Positions 1 to 13,400 of a stretch of DNA of 64,000 nucleotides are shown here, piece by piece (position 1 is the stretch's first letter; each line of letters begins with the position of its first letter). Where the stretch lies: NCBI GenBank assembly GCA_037389465.1, contig JAZARR010000159.1, forward strand, positions 1,178,001-1,242,000, written 5' to 3'. Below the pieces are notes generated by a model, which saw nothing but the letters and a program-made list of their open reading frames with translations, was not told the origin of the DNA and did no database searches. Origin of the DNA: Baylisascaris procyonis (lineage: Eukaryota; Nematoda; Chromadorea; Rhabditida; Ascarididae). A program made the position numbers and the translations under genes.

Positions 1-307
1 ATGATTTTACAGTCATCATATGATAGGGCATCCTTAAAGCTGTACCAGTGATTGGATTCAACCACAGCTTCGCTTTCGGTATAAGGTGAACTAACAATGG
101 TCGAGAATTCCACCTATAGGCGTTCAACTGCTTAAGACAGAAAGTGATATTCGAAGGCGGAGACGATCGGGCGAGGGATCAATCCGGTCGGCAAATCGAA
201 TATTGCAGAATACCACTCACCGGTTGTGTGGAAACTTGGCAGCCTTCACCTTTCTCTAGTGCCAGCAACTCCGTTGCTAAAAGTAGCGTTGCATTCGATG
301 CGTCCAT
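1..307 (-). CDS. 5' end of an unrecognised protein-coding gene (two exons, cut by the window edge)
   Basis: Two minus-strand exons join in phase. Exon 1 (307-221) starts at an ATG, reads MDASNATLLLATELLALEKG and nine more residues to STQP, and ends at a consensus donor CCG|GTGAGT. Exon 2 (113-1) follows the acceptor CTATAG, starts VEFSTIVSSPYTESEAVVES, and stays open for 37 codons to the window edge. An in-frame TAA lies 33 bases upstream of the ATG with no acceptor between them, so the ATG is the likely start. The segment starts with a short hydrophobic stretch and then becomes acidic and polar. A later motif is NHWYSFKDALSYDD. I do not recognise the family. It is divergent from the cotransporter gene that starts at 1482. 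The exon structure is fairly secure; the function is unknown. Confidence 0.55.
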
Positions 308-1481
308 CGGTAGTCGTCCATTTTTCAAAAGGTCACACGGTTATATCTATCAGTGCAAAGGCATATAGCCTATAAATTATTCCATGCGCTTCTTAGTTGA
401 TCTAGAATGGAGCAGATAAAATTGAATTATCCAACTCTAGTGAACGCCTAGTTTAGAGTCCTGATTCTCTCTTTGGTCTAGACTTCTTTTCCATTCCGTT
501 GTATGAAGTGCACATAGTGAACTGTCCACGAATCGGCTTATGAAACGGGGAAAAAAGGCGAAGACGTCTTGCGGACGAAAACACGAAGGTCAAAGACGAT
601 TTTGGCCGCAGAAGAGCGTCAGTAAGTGTCGTCGTTGATTTGGGTCTATGATATCGTTCAGTCTGCGCAAGAAATATGCGAATTTTCTAGTTAGGCCAAT
701 CACGCACGTAATTCTCTTCTAGGTTCCATGTTTTGTGATGATGCTGTCTCGTTCTCTAATGTCTATTTTTTCTGCCGCACGATGGTAAACCGGCTTTGTG
801 CTTGAACCTGCCAAATTATCACAATTGTGAGCTGTTGCTTGTTCGCTCTCTTGCATGTCTAACTTGCAGTATGACGCGATATGATTTACCTGTTGTTTTG
901 TACGTTCTGCTCATTGTACCTCTTATCTGTTATCAATTGGCTGCTTCCCATCGTTAGGAAAAACGCCTTAAATGTGAGCATAATTGGTATTTCAGATCAT
1001 AAAGTCACACTTCCGCCTTTGTTTTGCATTTCCGCTACTCCCATCTGTCTGTAATTTTTGTCATTCTCGACCTGATATGCCAGTCAAGCCTAAAGATCGG
1101 GCATGTTCTAATAATATGAGCGTGAACTTGGAGATAGGCCATTGCGACTTGCCGGTACCATTTTTCTGATAGTGACACTGAATTGATGTTTGTCTCAAAA
1201 ATCATTCATTAAAACAGCGACTACCAATGGTCAATCCCAAGGTTCTCCCTACCGATTCCCCGGATGGCATACGCATGCGTGTAGAGGACGGGGAGGGAGG
1301 GGAGAGAGTTCTGCCGTTGCTTTGACGGTATATATCTTGCGACTGCACCCACAATTGAAGACCTCGAATGAGACTGAAAATTTAGGGCAACGGGTTTGTC
1401 CGTGCGTTGCTATGTACTAAAAATTCTGCAAATCATTTTTTTTTAAGGACCAGCTGTCGATTTCGGCACAAGTTCGGACAG
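308..1481. other. Intergenic region between divergent genes
   Basis: About 1.17 kb separates the minus-strand gene from the cotransporter start. It probably holds both promoters and 5' untranslated sequence, but I see no TATA box or other element I can name. A pyrimidine run and AG at about 1436-1448 and an AG directly before the ATG at 1482 could serve as 5' cis- or trans-splice acceptors. Short open frames here look like chance. Confidence 0.35.
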
Positions 1482-4400
1482 ATGTTGCCGAATGAAAAGG
1501 ATGCGGTGCCAGCGGAAGCAGTTGAAAACGACAATAAACCATCGAATGAAGCTGGCAAAAACAGTAAGTTCCAATTGATCAATGAACGTTTTCCCGTGCA
1601 AGGCATACTAAGAAGCTAAGCAAAATTTGGGGCTGTTGCAGTTTTCGCTACCATCGCTTTATCTGAGTTGATCGAGAAGCATCATGATGTCCTAGGCTTT
1701 TATTACTTCCTAGATTATTGCTATCATGGTTACTGGTTAGTGTCTGCCTTTTAAAGATCTTTGGCGTCATAATCGAGAAGAAATTCACACCTACTTAGTT
1801 AACCTGAGGCATTTTATATTTTGACCGAGTGACTTCAGCAAGCAGTGTTGCGATTAGCTGCTTTCGCTTGATGTTTTAGGTCTGACTATTTTTCAGGGAA
1901 AGCGAAAAGCCCGCAAAGGGATCAGCCGACGGAAAGAAAGTTTCCGAAAAGGTTGCTGTCTACAGCCCTTTGAACATATTTCTGTGTGGTCTCGACCGAA
2001 CTATCCTATGCCCCTGCTGTATGTCTACCGCACCTACATTGCTCCCTACCCACCTCTTCAGACATTTCAAACGGATTATTCTTTGCAACAATCTGCCCCT
2101 TTCTTCCAAACCACTCGCCATCTCTTCCTCTTTCTTTCCCTTATGGAACTCTTTCCATTTCAGTGACTCCGTTTCTGTGCCAATGGAGTTTTGTCTAAAA
2201 GTCTTTAGAAACTTGAAACCGAGGGGTTTTGTTCGGTTATTTTAATATTAGTGTTGGAAACATTCTCATCGAATTTTTGTTCAGACAAAATGAAACTTAT
2301 TGCTTAATCCGCAAAACTTAAAGAACTTTTTCAGACTATGCTGAAAGTAGCTGTTTAATTTAACATACTGTTGAAAGGAAATTCTTAGCATAGCACTTAA
2401 GCGAAACGAAATCACCCTTACATGAATTAGCATAATAGGAACGCCTTTTTATGAGTTTGTTTAGAATGAAATCAGATGAAAATAAATACTCTTCTCTAGA
2501 TATCTTTACTTATGGTGATTAGCGTATATTTGAGTATATGTTACACCCCACAACGGTGGTTCTGTTAATGAGGCGATTTAAGCGTCATCCTTATGGACGT
2601 GCATAGTTGCAGAGTAGTTCCTCTAAGATCCCGCTTAATAGTGAAATATGGCGAAATAATAGAAACGCTGATTGCAGAAAGACGGCAAAATCAGAACTTA
2701 TTGAAGCTGCAGCTGCTAAGGAATCGACGGTAATCGCTTTCGTAGGAATTTTCTCAATTTTCAAAACTTTTGCGTACTCCCTTGGGATTTCACTTGAAAA
2801 TTTAAAAAAAAAAGAAGTGATGGGCTATCGTTAGACTGTTTCTGAATTTATGATGCACTCCAAAGTAGGGAATATATGTCTGCATTTGAAGGCCCTTTTT
2901 GTAACGACATAGATTTATGATCGATGAAAAGTTTACTTAGCGTCACAGGTGTCAGTTAATTCGCGTAAGCATTTTCCGCTTTTTATTATCGAAACGAATC
3001 TTCCCGTGCAAAGGTTTCGTTCAGCAGCTTGCATAGTTCACGGTGGAGCTATGACTGCTATGTTTTATTCTTTATTCAATGCAAGCGTTAGTTAAAAGTT
3101 TTGTAGGGCTGCAGCGCGTAGCTTACACAGTTACCGCTGACTGTCGAAAAAGTAGGAAAGCTAAGTTATGAAATTTTCTTGCAACCCTTTTAGCCTTTTA
3201 GCGATTTGTGTATATAGCATGAGGTAGACAGCTTGTGGAATGTATCGTATTTTCACATTCGCTTATGACCAAATGATTTTTGATGGCTCTACCCGACTCA
3301 TTTTTCCTCTCCAAAACATAGGAGTGGCAGGGAGCGTACTGATGAATATTGTTTATCATGCACCTATCCACATAAAATGTGTACTGTAGTCGTGGATTTT
3401 CATGATTTTGAAATACTCTTTGTGCAGAGAAAGTGGATGGGCACATAATGCCACCACGCCTGTATACATCGCATCTGCACTTGACCACTGCTTTGGCAGC
3501 ATTGTTTGGGCATTATAAGTATGTGACATGCTGCTTGAGCATTACTGGTAGGCAGCAAACAGTGTACATTTATCAGTATATGCGCACAGCGAGATGACTT
3601 ATTTTCTTGGCACACATGTGTAGGCAAGGGTTTTGTCTTGCCGTTATGGGCACGGAGAATAGTTGTTAACGAATCAATTCACCTATACTACTAAGTGGCT
3701 TCTGCCATGTTTCCCTTCTCGTCATAGGTCTGCAAAAACTTGAAATGCTTCAAGCTCAGGCTTAAAGCTGAAGGTGCCTCAAACACAGACTCATATCTTC
3801 TAGCCCCATTTATAACAGTTGCGCTTCTTTGCATTTTTGCAGCTGTTTCGCTACATATTGCATCTGGTCGTTGAGTTCTGAGACAAAAACGAGGCTAGTT
3901 TGAAGAGATTTCATGCCTGTGGACCTAGTGCTGTACAGGTTTGAATAGGAGTCATCTGAGGAAGCCACCTATTTTCGAGGCGGACCCGGGGTCTGTGTAG
4001 CCCCGGGGCCTGCATTTGAGATCGTGTAGTGAATAATAAATTTCCACTACATTTGTTGTTCCTCATCGCTTTTTCCTTTGAAAACCCCGTGATTTTGGTG
4101 GCTAATGGTGTGTTTTATTTAGAGTAAACAAGGAATGCCTGGTCTAAGCGATCGCGTCGCATGCAACGCTCCGTTAGTTTTTTTCTGGATTTGCACGCGG
4201 AAGTTTATCCTGGAAAAGAATAGAAAGAAAATCACGCCTACCGAAAATTCATTATCTAATGTCCTGTCACTTCTACCAAACATTTTCTTAACAAGTAAAC
4301 TTTAATACACTCCGTGCCAGGATCGTCTGATCCCTCTCTCTCTTCCTCCCGTCCTCCATATCTCTTTCAGCGCTCGTGAAGCACGTTCATGTGCTATGTT

Positions 4401-7400
4401 CAAGTGTTGTCGTTCTTTCTTCAATGCAATGGATGTTGCATCGATTTTTGTTGTGATGAACGACGCACTGCGACTCCATTTGCACGCATCGACCTCAGTG
4501 ATATCTTCTTCTCTGCATTATCATATTACGTTTTTCTCCAGTTGTATGGCTGCGTGTTTCAAACATTTCCTATTGTATGCATTGTACTCCATCATTTTGA
4601 CGGTTTTGCGTTTTGTCCGGTTCAGTCAGCTATTCAGCAAACCCCGTCAAGTGGTCTCGTCTGGTCCTAAAGCAGACATCAATGCAACAAGTTAGCGCCA
4701 TAAAATCGAACCATCTGCCCTCCTACTTTCCATTCTGGCCTACACTCGTGAGGTCACCGCACTGCACCTCGGGACAACCTGTAGACGTTCCTAAATGGCT
4801 GGTTAAACAAGCTAACGGACCCAAAATCACGACAAACCATCAACATAACCAAGTTAAACGCACACAAAAGCAAATGGGTTTGAAACGCGCACCCATACAA
4901 CCAGAGAAAACCACAATGTGATAGGGCAGATCGATGCGTGCAAATGGAGTTGCTGCGTGCGCGGTGTTCATCACGACAATTTTCTTGCATGAAAAATGGC
5001 ATCTAAGAACAAATATGAGAAAGAATATATCCGGCGGAGTGAAAATGTTTATCAAAAGCTATAAATCCGAATATCAGCTCAAAATTTCCGCAGTTCAAAG
5101 CTCTTCCTTAATTGGACTATTCTGCAGTGTGTTATCACTACACTACTTATACTTGCACTGTGATCCACAAGAAGGTGCGTTTTGCCAGTCATTTATTTTT
5201 TCTGTTGTTCTCGAAAGATGTTTGTTATTATTATTACTTTACAGAAAAATATCGATTGATAGGCCTCCATGTATAGATAATTACGATTCTTCGGATGTGA
5301 ATCGCCCGAGCATGGGAGAGTTGATTGGATTGAAGAAAACAAACGAAAATATAGGAATCAGGGTAGGCACTCTTTCATTCTTCCTTCGCTACAATAATCG
5401 TCACTTTGAAAAGAAATTCAGCAGCTATTATAAGCCCTCCGGAATATCCCACAGTATTTCCTGACTTGAATGTGCTTCATGTCCAGCCAGTTCATCGGAC
5501 ACTCAACACCTACACCATCACGGAATAGGTGAGTTTTCAAACGAAATTTGGCTCAACTGGTATTGGACCGCAGATGTCGACTTGTAGCAGAGATCCGGCT
5601 GAAATCGAGCCTGTTTCAAGAATACGGCATGTCTACCGATTACTGAAGCCTTCCGCAAGAACCGATTTTTGGCATAAAAGCTGATTGAAGTACCTCGCCT
5701 TGGTCTTTTATTACGTTCTTGCCACAAGTATAACGAGGAACCTTGTTCGACTTATTCAGTAAGACTGGATAAAACTAGTTTCCAAAACAGATAAACAGCT
5801 GATAAACAGATAATGGTGCATGCAACGGAAGTGAAAAAGAATAACAAAAGAGTAGAGTGGCGCGGTAAGGAGAGGGACTAAGAAATTCTGTAAAGACTAG
5901 TCGAGAAAGATGAACTTTAGAAAAAAAAAACGAGCAGGAAACAAGGAATACAAAAGCCTTAGGTTATTTGATGCAGTATTAGCCTAGGAAGAGAGTATGT
6001 TATACCCCCCACATTTTGTTGTTATAGAATTCCAACACCTACATTATTATCGTGCGGTCACTGAGCTCAAGACTAGTGATGTTTGATTTTCTGCACGTCA
6101 ACGGATGATAGCCGCAAGCCTGTTCGTGGAATTGATCGCCTTTTAAAGGCATATTGGAGCACCGGTCCAATTGCCGATTTCACCTTCTTCTACCTGAGAT
6201 AAGCTATCTCTCCTAAAAAAGTTACAGCCAAAGTAATAACCTCTTCGAGCTAGGGCTCCCCCTGATAGCACTAACATGGTGACCTTTGTATCCAGAAGAT
6301 TCTGCTTTTGGTTCGCTTTTACTTCAGTCGTATGGCGGGATAGTCGCTCATCTGCAGAGACAGTGCATTCCTAAAAACATAAAAGAGCGGACAAAATGAG
6401 GGTTACAAACTAAAGGCACACGCTTTCTGTCGAGTCCAAAAGGGCTGAACTAGAAGAGGGGAGGGGGATGCTGGCTTAAAACAGAGTACCGAGGAAGTGG
6501 AAATCAGTTTTCGATGGGCAAAAACCGGTCAAAATATCTCTCCTTCTAACCCCTTCTCGGTATGTTTGCTACCACAAAAGGTACTCAAGTTTTCATAATA
6601 TTGACGGTGGGCTTGGCTATTGCCGCTGTTATCCAATCCAAGGGCGTTACTCTTCCAAATTTGTGAAGAGGGGATGAAAAGGAGCAAAGTAATTATTCAA
6701 GAACGCTTACATCGTCACGGTACTGCGCTTTTAAATTCAGCAGTAAAGCAACTATAAAGCGTTGTAAGGGGCTAACTTTGTTTCTCCTTTGCTGCAAGAT
6801 TGATGATGTTTAAATGTACGTGTGACGGTGATCGGCTGGGCCAACGATGATCTCTTCCAGCTCATCTCTAATTGTCTTACGATTTTGTTGCGGCAAACTT
6901 TAGTGCTTTTGCAGCAGAAAAGGACAGAAAGCTGCTCAACAACACTCACTCTGAAAAGCATCGATAGGGCGACCGGAACTTTCGGGTGGATAACTGGTGT
7001 ACTTCTAAGGTGTATTCTCGGTATTCTTGGTGCAACTCTTTTTCTTCGGATGAGTTGGCTCGGCGGACAAGCTGGATTGCGTGAGCGTTCAGATTCTTTT
7101 AAAAACATCAGTGTGACAAAATCACTGTAACAGAATGTATCTCTTGAAATGTTGCTTTTTAAGGAACAGTTTCAACAGCTTGGAGACACATAGTGCTTGT
7201 TTCATAATAAAATCGAAAGACTATCTTCAATGATATCCAACCTTCTTGCTTCCTCTTGCATCTGTGTTAGAGTCTGTTTTCTGCCACACCGAGTCGTTAT
7301 CGCTTTCATTACGGATTTTCTTCTATCAAAATCTCCCTCCCCCCCTTCCCTTCAGCTGTATTTTATAGCAAGAGGAAACATTTTTGTGCGCAGTTAACTA

Positions 7401-10400
7401 TGTGTGATTAACTACGTTTAAGTTCTATCCTTTCGATTCCACTTTATGTCTCCGTTAAAGTGAATTTTTCTGTCGAGTTCAAATTTAATAATCGTCATTT
7501 TCTTTCAAAGAAAACATCACTCATGCACAATAACCTTCGCAAGCAGTTGTTAATTCAAGTTCCAAATTGAAGCGTTACATCGCTGCACTGTTTAACGAAC
7601 AATTCAAAGCAGATATTGAATTGCTGTGACCTGCTTATGAGAACTTATTCTTGGTCTTAGAGATGAGTTAGTAACTGAGTCGGTATCTGTTGAAGAAGTT
7701 CAGCATAAATCTTGTATGAGATCATCGAAAACATTGTTTCTTTCTGTTGCGGTTGGTTTGTTCGATCAATCAGGCACTTAGCAACTTGTTTCGGCACGTT
7801 TGCTCGCTCGTTGTCGTTTTCCGCCCACGTTAGTGAAACGGGATAGCACCATGTCAACGGTGTCTCATTGGGTCATCATTCATATGGAAACTCACGTGCA
7901 AATGATTCATTCAACAATTCACTTCTTCTGGCTGCAGCGAATATAAGAAACATAGCAAATAAAAATTATGGGCTCGCTCATCAAAACACATTGAAACGAG
8001 ATTCCCGAGACCTTTCGTTCCTAACTTTTTGCAGAAATTGTGACGGTGTCCTTTCTCGGGATTTTATCATTTGCGCCTCCTCCTTATAAGACATTGCACC
8101 TCCGCTTTCCCTGTAAGCGAAATCGGTTTCCTTTGTGCGGGATGCAGCTACGACTGGTGAAGTTTGAGTATCAGAGACGGGCAGTATGTATACAAATCGA
8201 TTCTTATTTTTTAATGAGTCTTTGAAGGCCTCAATATTCAGGCTGCCCGCATGCTGTGCAAGTTTTGCTAGCCAAAGTTTTATTGCATGATATCTGTTAG
8301 CAAATATCAGGTAACATATATCTGAACCATTTGAAACTACTTTCTTTCTTATGAAGGACAGTAATATCGGTGATAGTAGTGGCAATGAAACAAATATTGC
8401 GGCCATCTTGGTGCTTCATGAGCAATCTTGGTCCAGAAAAAATTTTGTTCGATGGCTGTCACAAATCGTCAGGATTACCGAATCTTGTTCCGGTTCTTCC
8501 AAAACTGGCAACTCCTTGTTCGGGTGCCCGGCAAGCTTGGTGCTCTTCGAGGTCTTAAATTTGTGCAATATTGTTGGCTCCCGAAAGAATGAAATGTGTA
8601 AACGTTGCGGGCAGCCACTGTTGCTAAACGAAAAAATGCTTCTGAATATAATAATCACAGTTGATATTCAGTGCTCGGGATGTGCGTTATTCTGTTGTCA
8701 TTTGTTGTCGCCATTCTGACTGCAATATCGATGTCGGCGATTGCGACGAACGGTGAAGTGAAGGGAGGCGGTTGTTACTATCTGGTGCGTTCAACAGCGG
8801 CTATATTGTAGCCACTTCAGAACGTTTTCGTCCCTCGTTTATTTACATATTTTGTTGGAAAAGAAGAAAATTTCTTTGGCTGTCAACTACCATATTATAT
8901 TCACCTTCAAATCAGAGCCATAAGGGCCGTTAAAATCAGTATTTCACGATATGCGAATGTCTTTTCCCTGATGTATGCACGTATCTATGTATGCACGTAT
9001 GTATTTGTGTCTACATGTAACCGTGTGTATCGAATTTGAGTAAAAAGCTCTGTTCTCCCTTCAGATAACTTTAGTTACTCAAAAAAGTGTGAGCTGATGT
9101 GATGTTCATTGCCTCACTTCTATCGTTTTTTCCCGTAAAGTATATTGCAAGCGTTCAAGTCCGGTCATACTTTTATTGTTAAACTTTCAGATCAGTCGAT
9201 CGTTGGGTCCGGAGTTTGGTGGATCTATCGGATTGATATTTTATGTTGCGAATACAGTGAATGCGTCGATGAATTGTGTTGGCTTAGCGGAAGCAGCTGT
9301 TTTCATTTTGAAAGGTTATGGTTGGATGTTGATTGATGGCCATATCAATGATGTACGCATTTATGCCTTCGGTATGTCCAAAACGATTCTTTCATTGCTA
9401 TTCACAGTTGATAATTGCATAGACCAGTACAAGAGGATGAGTTGACGTAGATCATTGAAAGCGGTTTATATATGCATCAGATGTGGTGCCTCTATCTTGT
9501 GACACTTATTTGCGCTAATATTGAGATAGAACTCCGCAACGTGTTACTTATCAACGTGTTACTTCATCTGATAGCGTTTATTAAACGAAGTTTCTCACAT
9601 TCTCTCAATACAACAAACTTTTTCAATCAAAGTGTTTCCTGAGTTTAGAGGTAAGGTAATGCACTGATAACAGAATTTCTCAGCAACTTTTTATGAACGA
9701 TATTTCTGCCCAATTTGACGTGATATTGTTCTTCCCGAATTTTGAATAGGAACCGACTCATGCGAAGAAGACTTTCTTCCTTGGAAAAAAGGCTTTTTTC
9801 TTATGATATAGATTGCTGTATGCTTTCGTCCCTAACCTTCTTATTATGGGCTTTCTTGTCTTAAACAGCTGTTATTTCTTAATGGGTCATTTTCAGTCTC
9901 TTTCCGGTAAGACGTGTTATTTGTTGACAGTTTACAGAAGATCGAAGATCAAACAACTGAGTGAAGTAAATTTATGCTTCCAGCCGTGTGTCTCCTTCTA
10001 CAATGTATTATTTTCATCGGGACCCAGTTCGAGAGCAAAACGCAAATTCTTTTATTGGTTTCGCTCACTTTGGCAATAGCTACAAACGTTGTTGGCACGT
10101 TTCTTCCACCGAGCATCTATCAAGCCGAGCGAGGCATTACTGGGTATTCATGTGAGCTGCTTCATTTCGATCGTTCAGTCTTACAGCATTCATTCCCTGT
10201 CAGTGTTCATCACATAAAACATTATTTATGTACGAAGCGTTCAATTATGGCCCCAATTTTATGCTCATGAAAGCGCTAGGTGAAGTGTCACACAGTAATT
10301 ATTTGCTGTTTTGATAGACAATCACGAATTTCCGCTGCCCTACTCGAATTTTCCTTCTTTTCTATGACAAACGGTCGTTTTTTTGCAACAGAAGTGCTCA

Positions 10401-13400
10401 TTAAAATTGCGAAGAGCAATGAGAAACCGCTACTGTCCTTTCTTTTTCCAACAATTTTCTTTGGACACACTTCACCTCGTGAAAAACTCCTCTAGAATTT
10501 TTTGGAACTGGTGAAAGAATTTCACTTTCCCGGAGGAAGTGTCCTCTACTTATCGGATAGCTGGAAGTGCTCAAAAAAGCTTATTTTCTCGTAAATATTC
10601 GTCCCAGGTTTTAGCACATCACAGAAAGGTCAACCTCGCTTTTACGAGGAATATAGTTTACTGTTTGGTAGAGTCGACAGATTGTTTACAGATTGTTTCT
10701 TACCAACGAACGACGCCGTCCATGACTCGTTCTATTAATTCGAGTAAAACCTCCAGTACATCTTTTCTTTATCTGAGCCGAAAACTACTTCCGCCTTAAA
10801 GAAACTATATACTGCAAGGTTTCCTCACTCTTATCTCGAAGAAGCTCGAAAAATGAGTTATTTTCATGGATCTGAAACGTTTTTTTGGATAATGCATCAG
10901 CCCCAAAACCCTGCGGTACAGGTAAGGCTGTAAGTAAATAAATAAATGAAATAAAATGAAATAATAATTAAATAACAAGAACGTAGATAACTCGCAGGAC
11001 AAAGCTGTCTTTTTTACTATGCAGTCGAATATTCAGGAGCAACTTACGCAGGCGTATCACACGCAGAAAGAAAAGAACCAGCAAATTTCATATGGGCCAG
11101 GTTAGCGTTGCGCAATTGTCTGCAGTGAATGCGCCCCGTAGCGCAGTGCTGCATGACGCCAAGTGCCATGCGACGTAAATGTCTGTAGTTAAACTACTTA
11201 CATTGTGTGCCTCTTTGGCGCAAACGTAGAGGGGCGCAGTTATCCGTGAGGCAGCATGTCTTGTTAAGATTTTGTGCAACGACAGCTTCCACCGAAAAAT
11301 GCATCATTTCTTGCATAATGTTGGGAAGTGCAAACCAACACACCAACTATATTCGGACCACCCTTCTTGGTTCGGAGCGCAAAATCCATAACGGAAATGA
11401 CCAAGTCCCGTGAAGCAAATATCCCATAGCGTAACTCTTTGTGCTATAAATTTTCTGCACATTGCTTGCAATCGTGCAATTACGAAACTGTATAAGTCTT
11501 AAACACATACTGCAGCGACCTTTCTTGTCACAATTAGCATTCCCTCCTTCCCTCTCCATCTTCGCTCTACGACCGCTTTCTTCTAGGATGCCATTATAGT
11601 GTACTGAATGACCAAGAGATGAGTCAGAGGGAGGGCGTTCTTGGTTCTTAAATTTCATTCAATTTACTTGAAATATCTTTTCAAAATCTTTTGTTAGTTA
11701 TAAAACCCTTAAAACATAAAGCAGGCTAAATTTTGAAGAGTAATGAAACAACGGTTTCAGAAGGAAAGGTATCAATTTTTAAGAGGCCAAAGTTGGCAGA
11801 AGTACTTGCGTCGTATATTTCATCTGGTTTGGCACAGCAGTTGTAAAACTGATGTTTGAGGGCAACAAGTGGATAGGAAGTTCGGTCCGGAAAATGCTTT
11901 ATTAAAGCGGAAGGTAGAATTAGTTATGCTCATTTGTTGAATAGTAGTTCCAAAGCCCTTTTGTAACAAATCGCTGACCTCCAACCAGGTGTGAAGGCTC
12001 TGATTTTGAGGTCAGTTTCAGAATGAAGGTCATTCATATCCTTAGTGCTTCATACGTCGAAAATTGTATTCACTAAAGATCGAGCAAATTTTCACCCTAT
12101 CTAGGCCACTCCAAGCCTTATGTTAAATACATTTTCCGCAGGACTTCAAATTCAAGTCTAGTTGCAGCCAGATTTTTAGTCCACCACTTGTGTTCTGTCC
12201 ACTTGCTTTTCGATGACAGTTTAGCAAAGTTCTGATTTTAAGGGGCCACAACATATGCTAACTTGCTACCTGATTTTCGTAATGGTCAGACCTTTATTAC
12301 GGTCTTTGGTGTGTACTTTCCGGCCATGACGGGCATTATGGCAGGAGCGAGTATGTCTGGAGACCTCAAAGATCCGTCCACTTCTATTCCACGTGGCACA
12401 ATTCTTGCGATTGTCATTACAACGTGTGAGTCTTCTGATTTTTTTCGATATTTCACTCACTCTGCCATCTGCTTGTGATTAAATTTTTCGCTTCATTTTT
12501 CGTACACAATTAGCACATAAGATATGCTGATTTGCATTTTCATCCTTATTTTTTAAAATATTTGTGTCGCTTCCCGCGTCGTTTATTTCTTACACCACTG
12601 ATATTGTAACGCTGGAGATGTAAGTGTTCGTTTTGTGCTTGCAAAAATACTTCATTGTAGCTTAACCTCACAAGTTTACTAGCGAATTCAGTGAAAACCC
12701 ATTTGCAGGCATATACGCCCTTGCGATGGTGCTTACGACAGTAACCGTTGTCCGTGATGCTACCGGTGTTTCACTACCACGTATGTAATTGCTATTAATT
12801 TATTTATATGTAAGTAATATGCGATCAGTTTATCAATTTTTGAATAATTAATTATATTTATTTACATGTTACCCATGAATTATCTGATGAGTTATTATTT
12901 GTTTATTATTTCACTAATTGTTGCTTACAATCATCACATCACTTACATCGCATTTCTCTGGAAAACATTTTTTTTTCTTTTTTTTTGCATAAATAGAAGA
13001 TTTCAAAGATTTATTGACTAAGTAATCGTTCTATCGCTATAAATTCTTTGAAAGTTGATAAGAATCCAAAAGGAGGTGATGAGATCGGTCAGGACGCTCG
13101 CTTTATGGACAACAGATCATGTTCACGAACAATAGAAACTGGCTGTTTGCAATTTTTCAGAGTTCTCAAGCGTCACAGGTAGGTTTATCCCACCGAAGTG
13201 TGCTGCAACTTTCACCTGCCCCTATGGACTTGCAAACGATTATCAAGTGAGTGTTATATTATTGATGCATCTTTAATTAATTCATACTTGCTTTTGCCAA
13301 TAAATCATTAGAAAAGTAGATTTGAAGAGGCAAGCAGGTAGTCATTATATACTGATTTCAATAGGGAGATAGTATTCGAGTGGCATCACCTAACCTAACA

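Larger units (their letters stand above)
1482..5362 (+). other. NKCC exons 1-3: N-terminal regulatory segment
   Basis: Exon 1 starts [20 protein letters not shown] and ends at A|GTAAGT. Exon 2 (1897-1951) is basic ([12 protein letters not shown]). Exon 3 (5245-5362) contains [20 protein letters not shown]. This matches the vertebrate NKCC N-terminal block around IDHYRHT..RPSLAEL, where SPAK/OSR1 phosphorylates threonines. Exons 1 and 2 were chosen because phases (0-1, 1-2, 2-0) fit exactly; they have no recognisable homology of their own. I see no clear RFxV kinase-docking motif. Confidence 0.55.

Noticed and set aside
2677..2728. Possible NKCC exon coding [17 protein letters not shown] with AG and GT flanks
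   Set aside because: Its phases (2 in, 0 out) do not fit exon 3 at 5245, which must be entered in phase 2. Joining 1951 directly to 5245 keeps phase.
4389..5464. Open frames of 93-176 codons on both strands
   Set aside because: They lie on the arms of the large palindrome and mirror each other. Only 5245-5362 has homology.
7981..8406. 141-codon minus-strand frame inside NKCC intron 4
   Set aside because: No homology, no splice context and opposite orientation to a confirmed gene. Probably chance.
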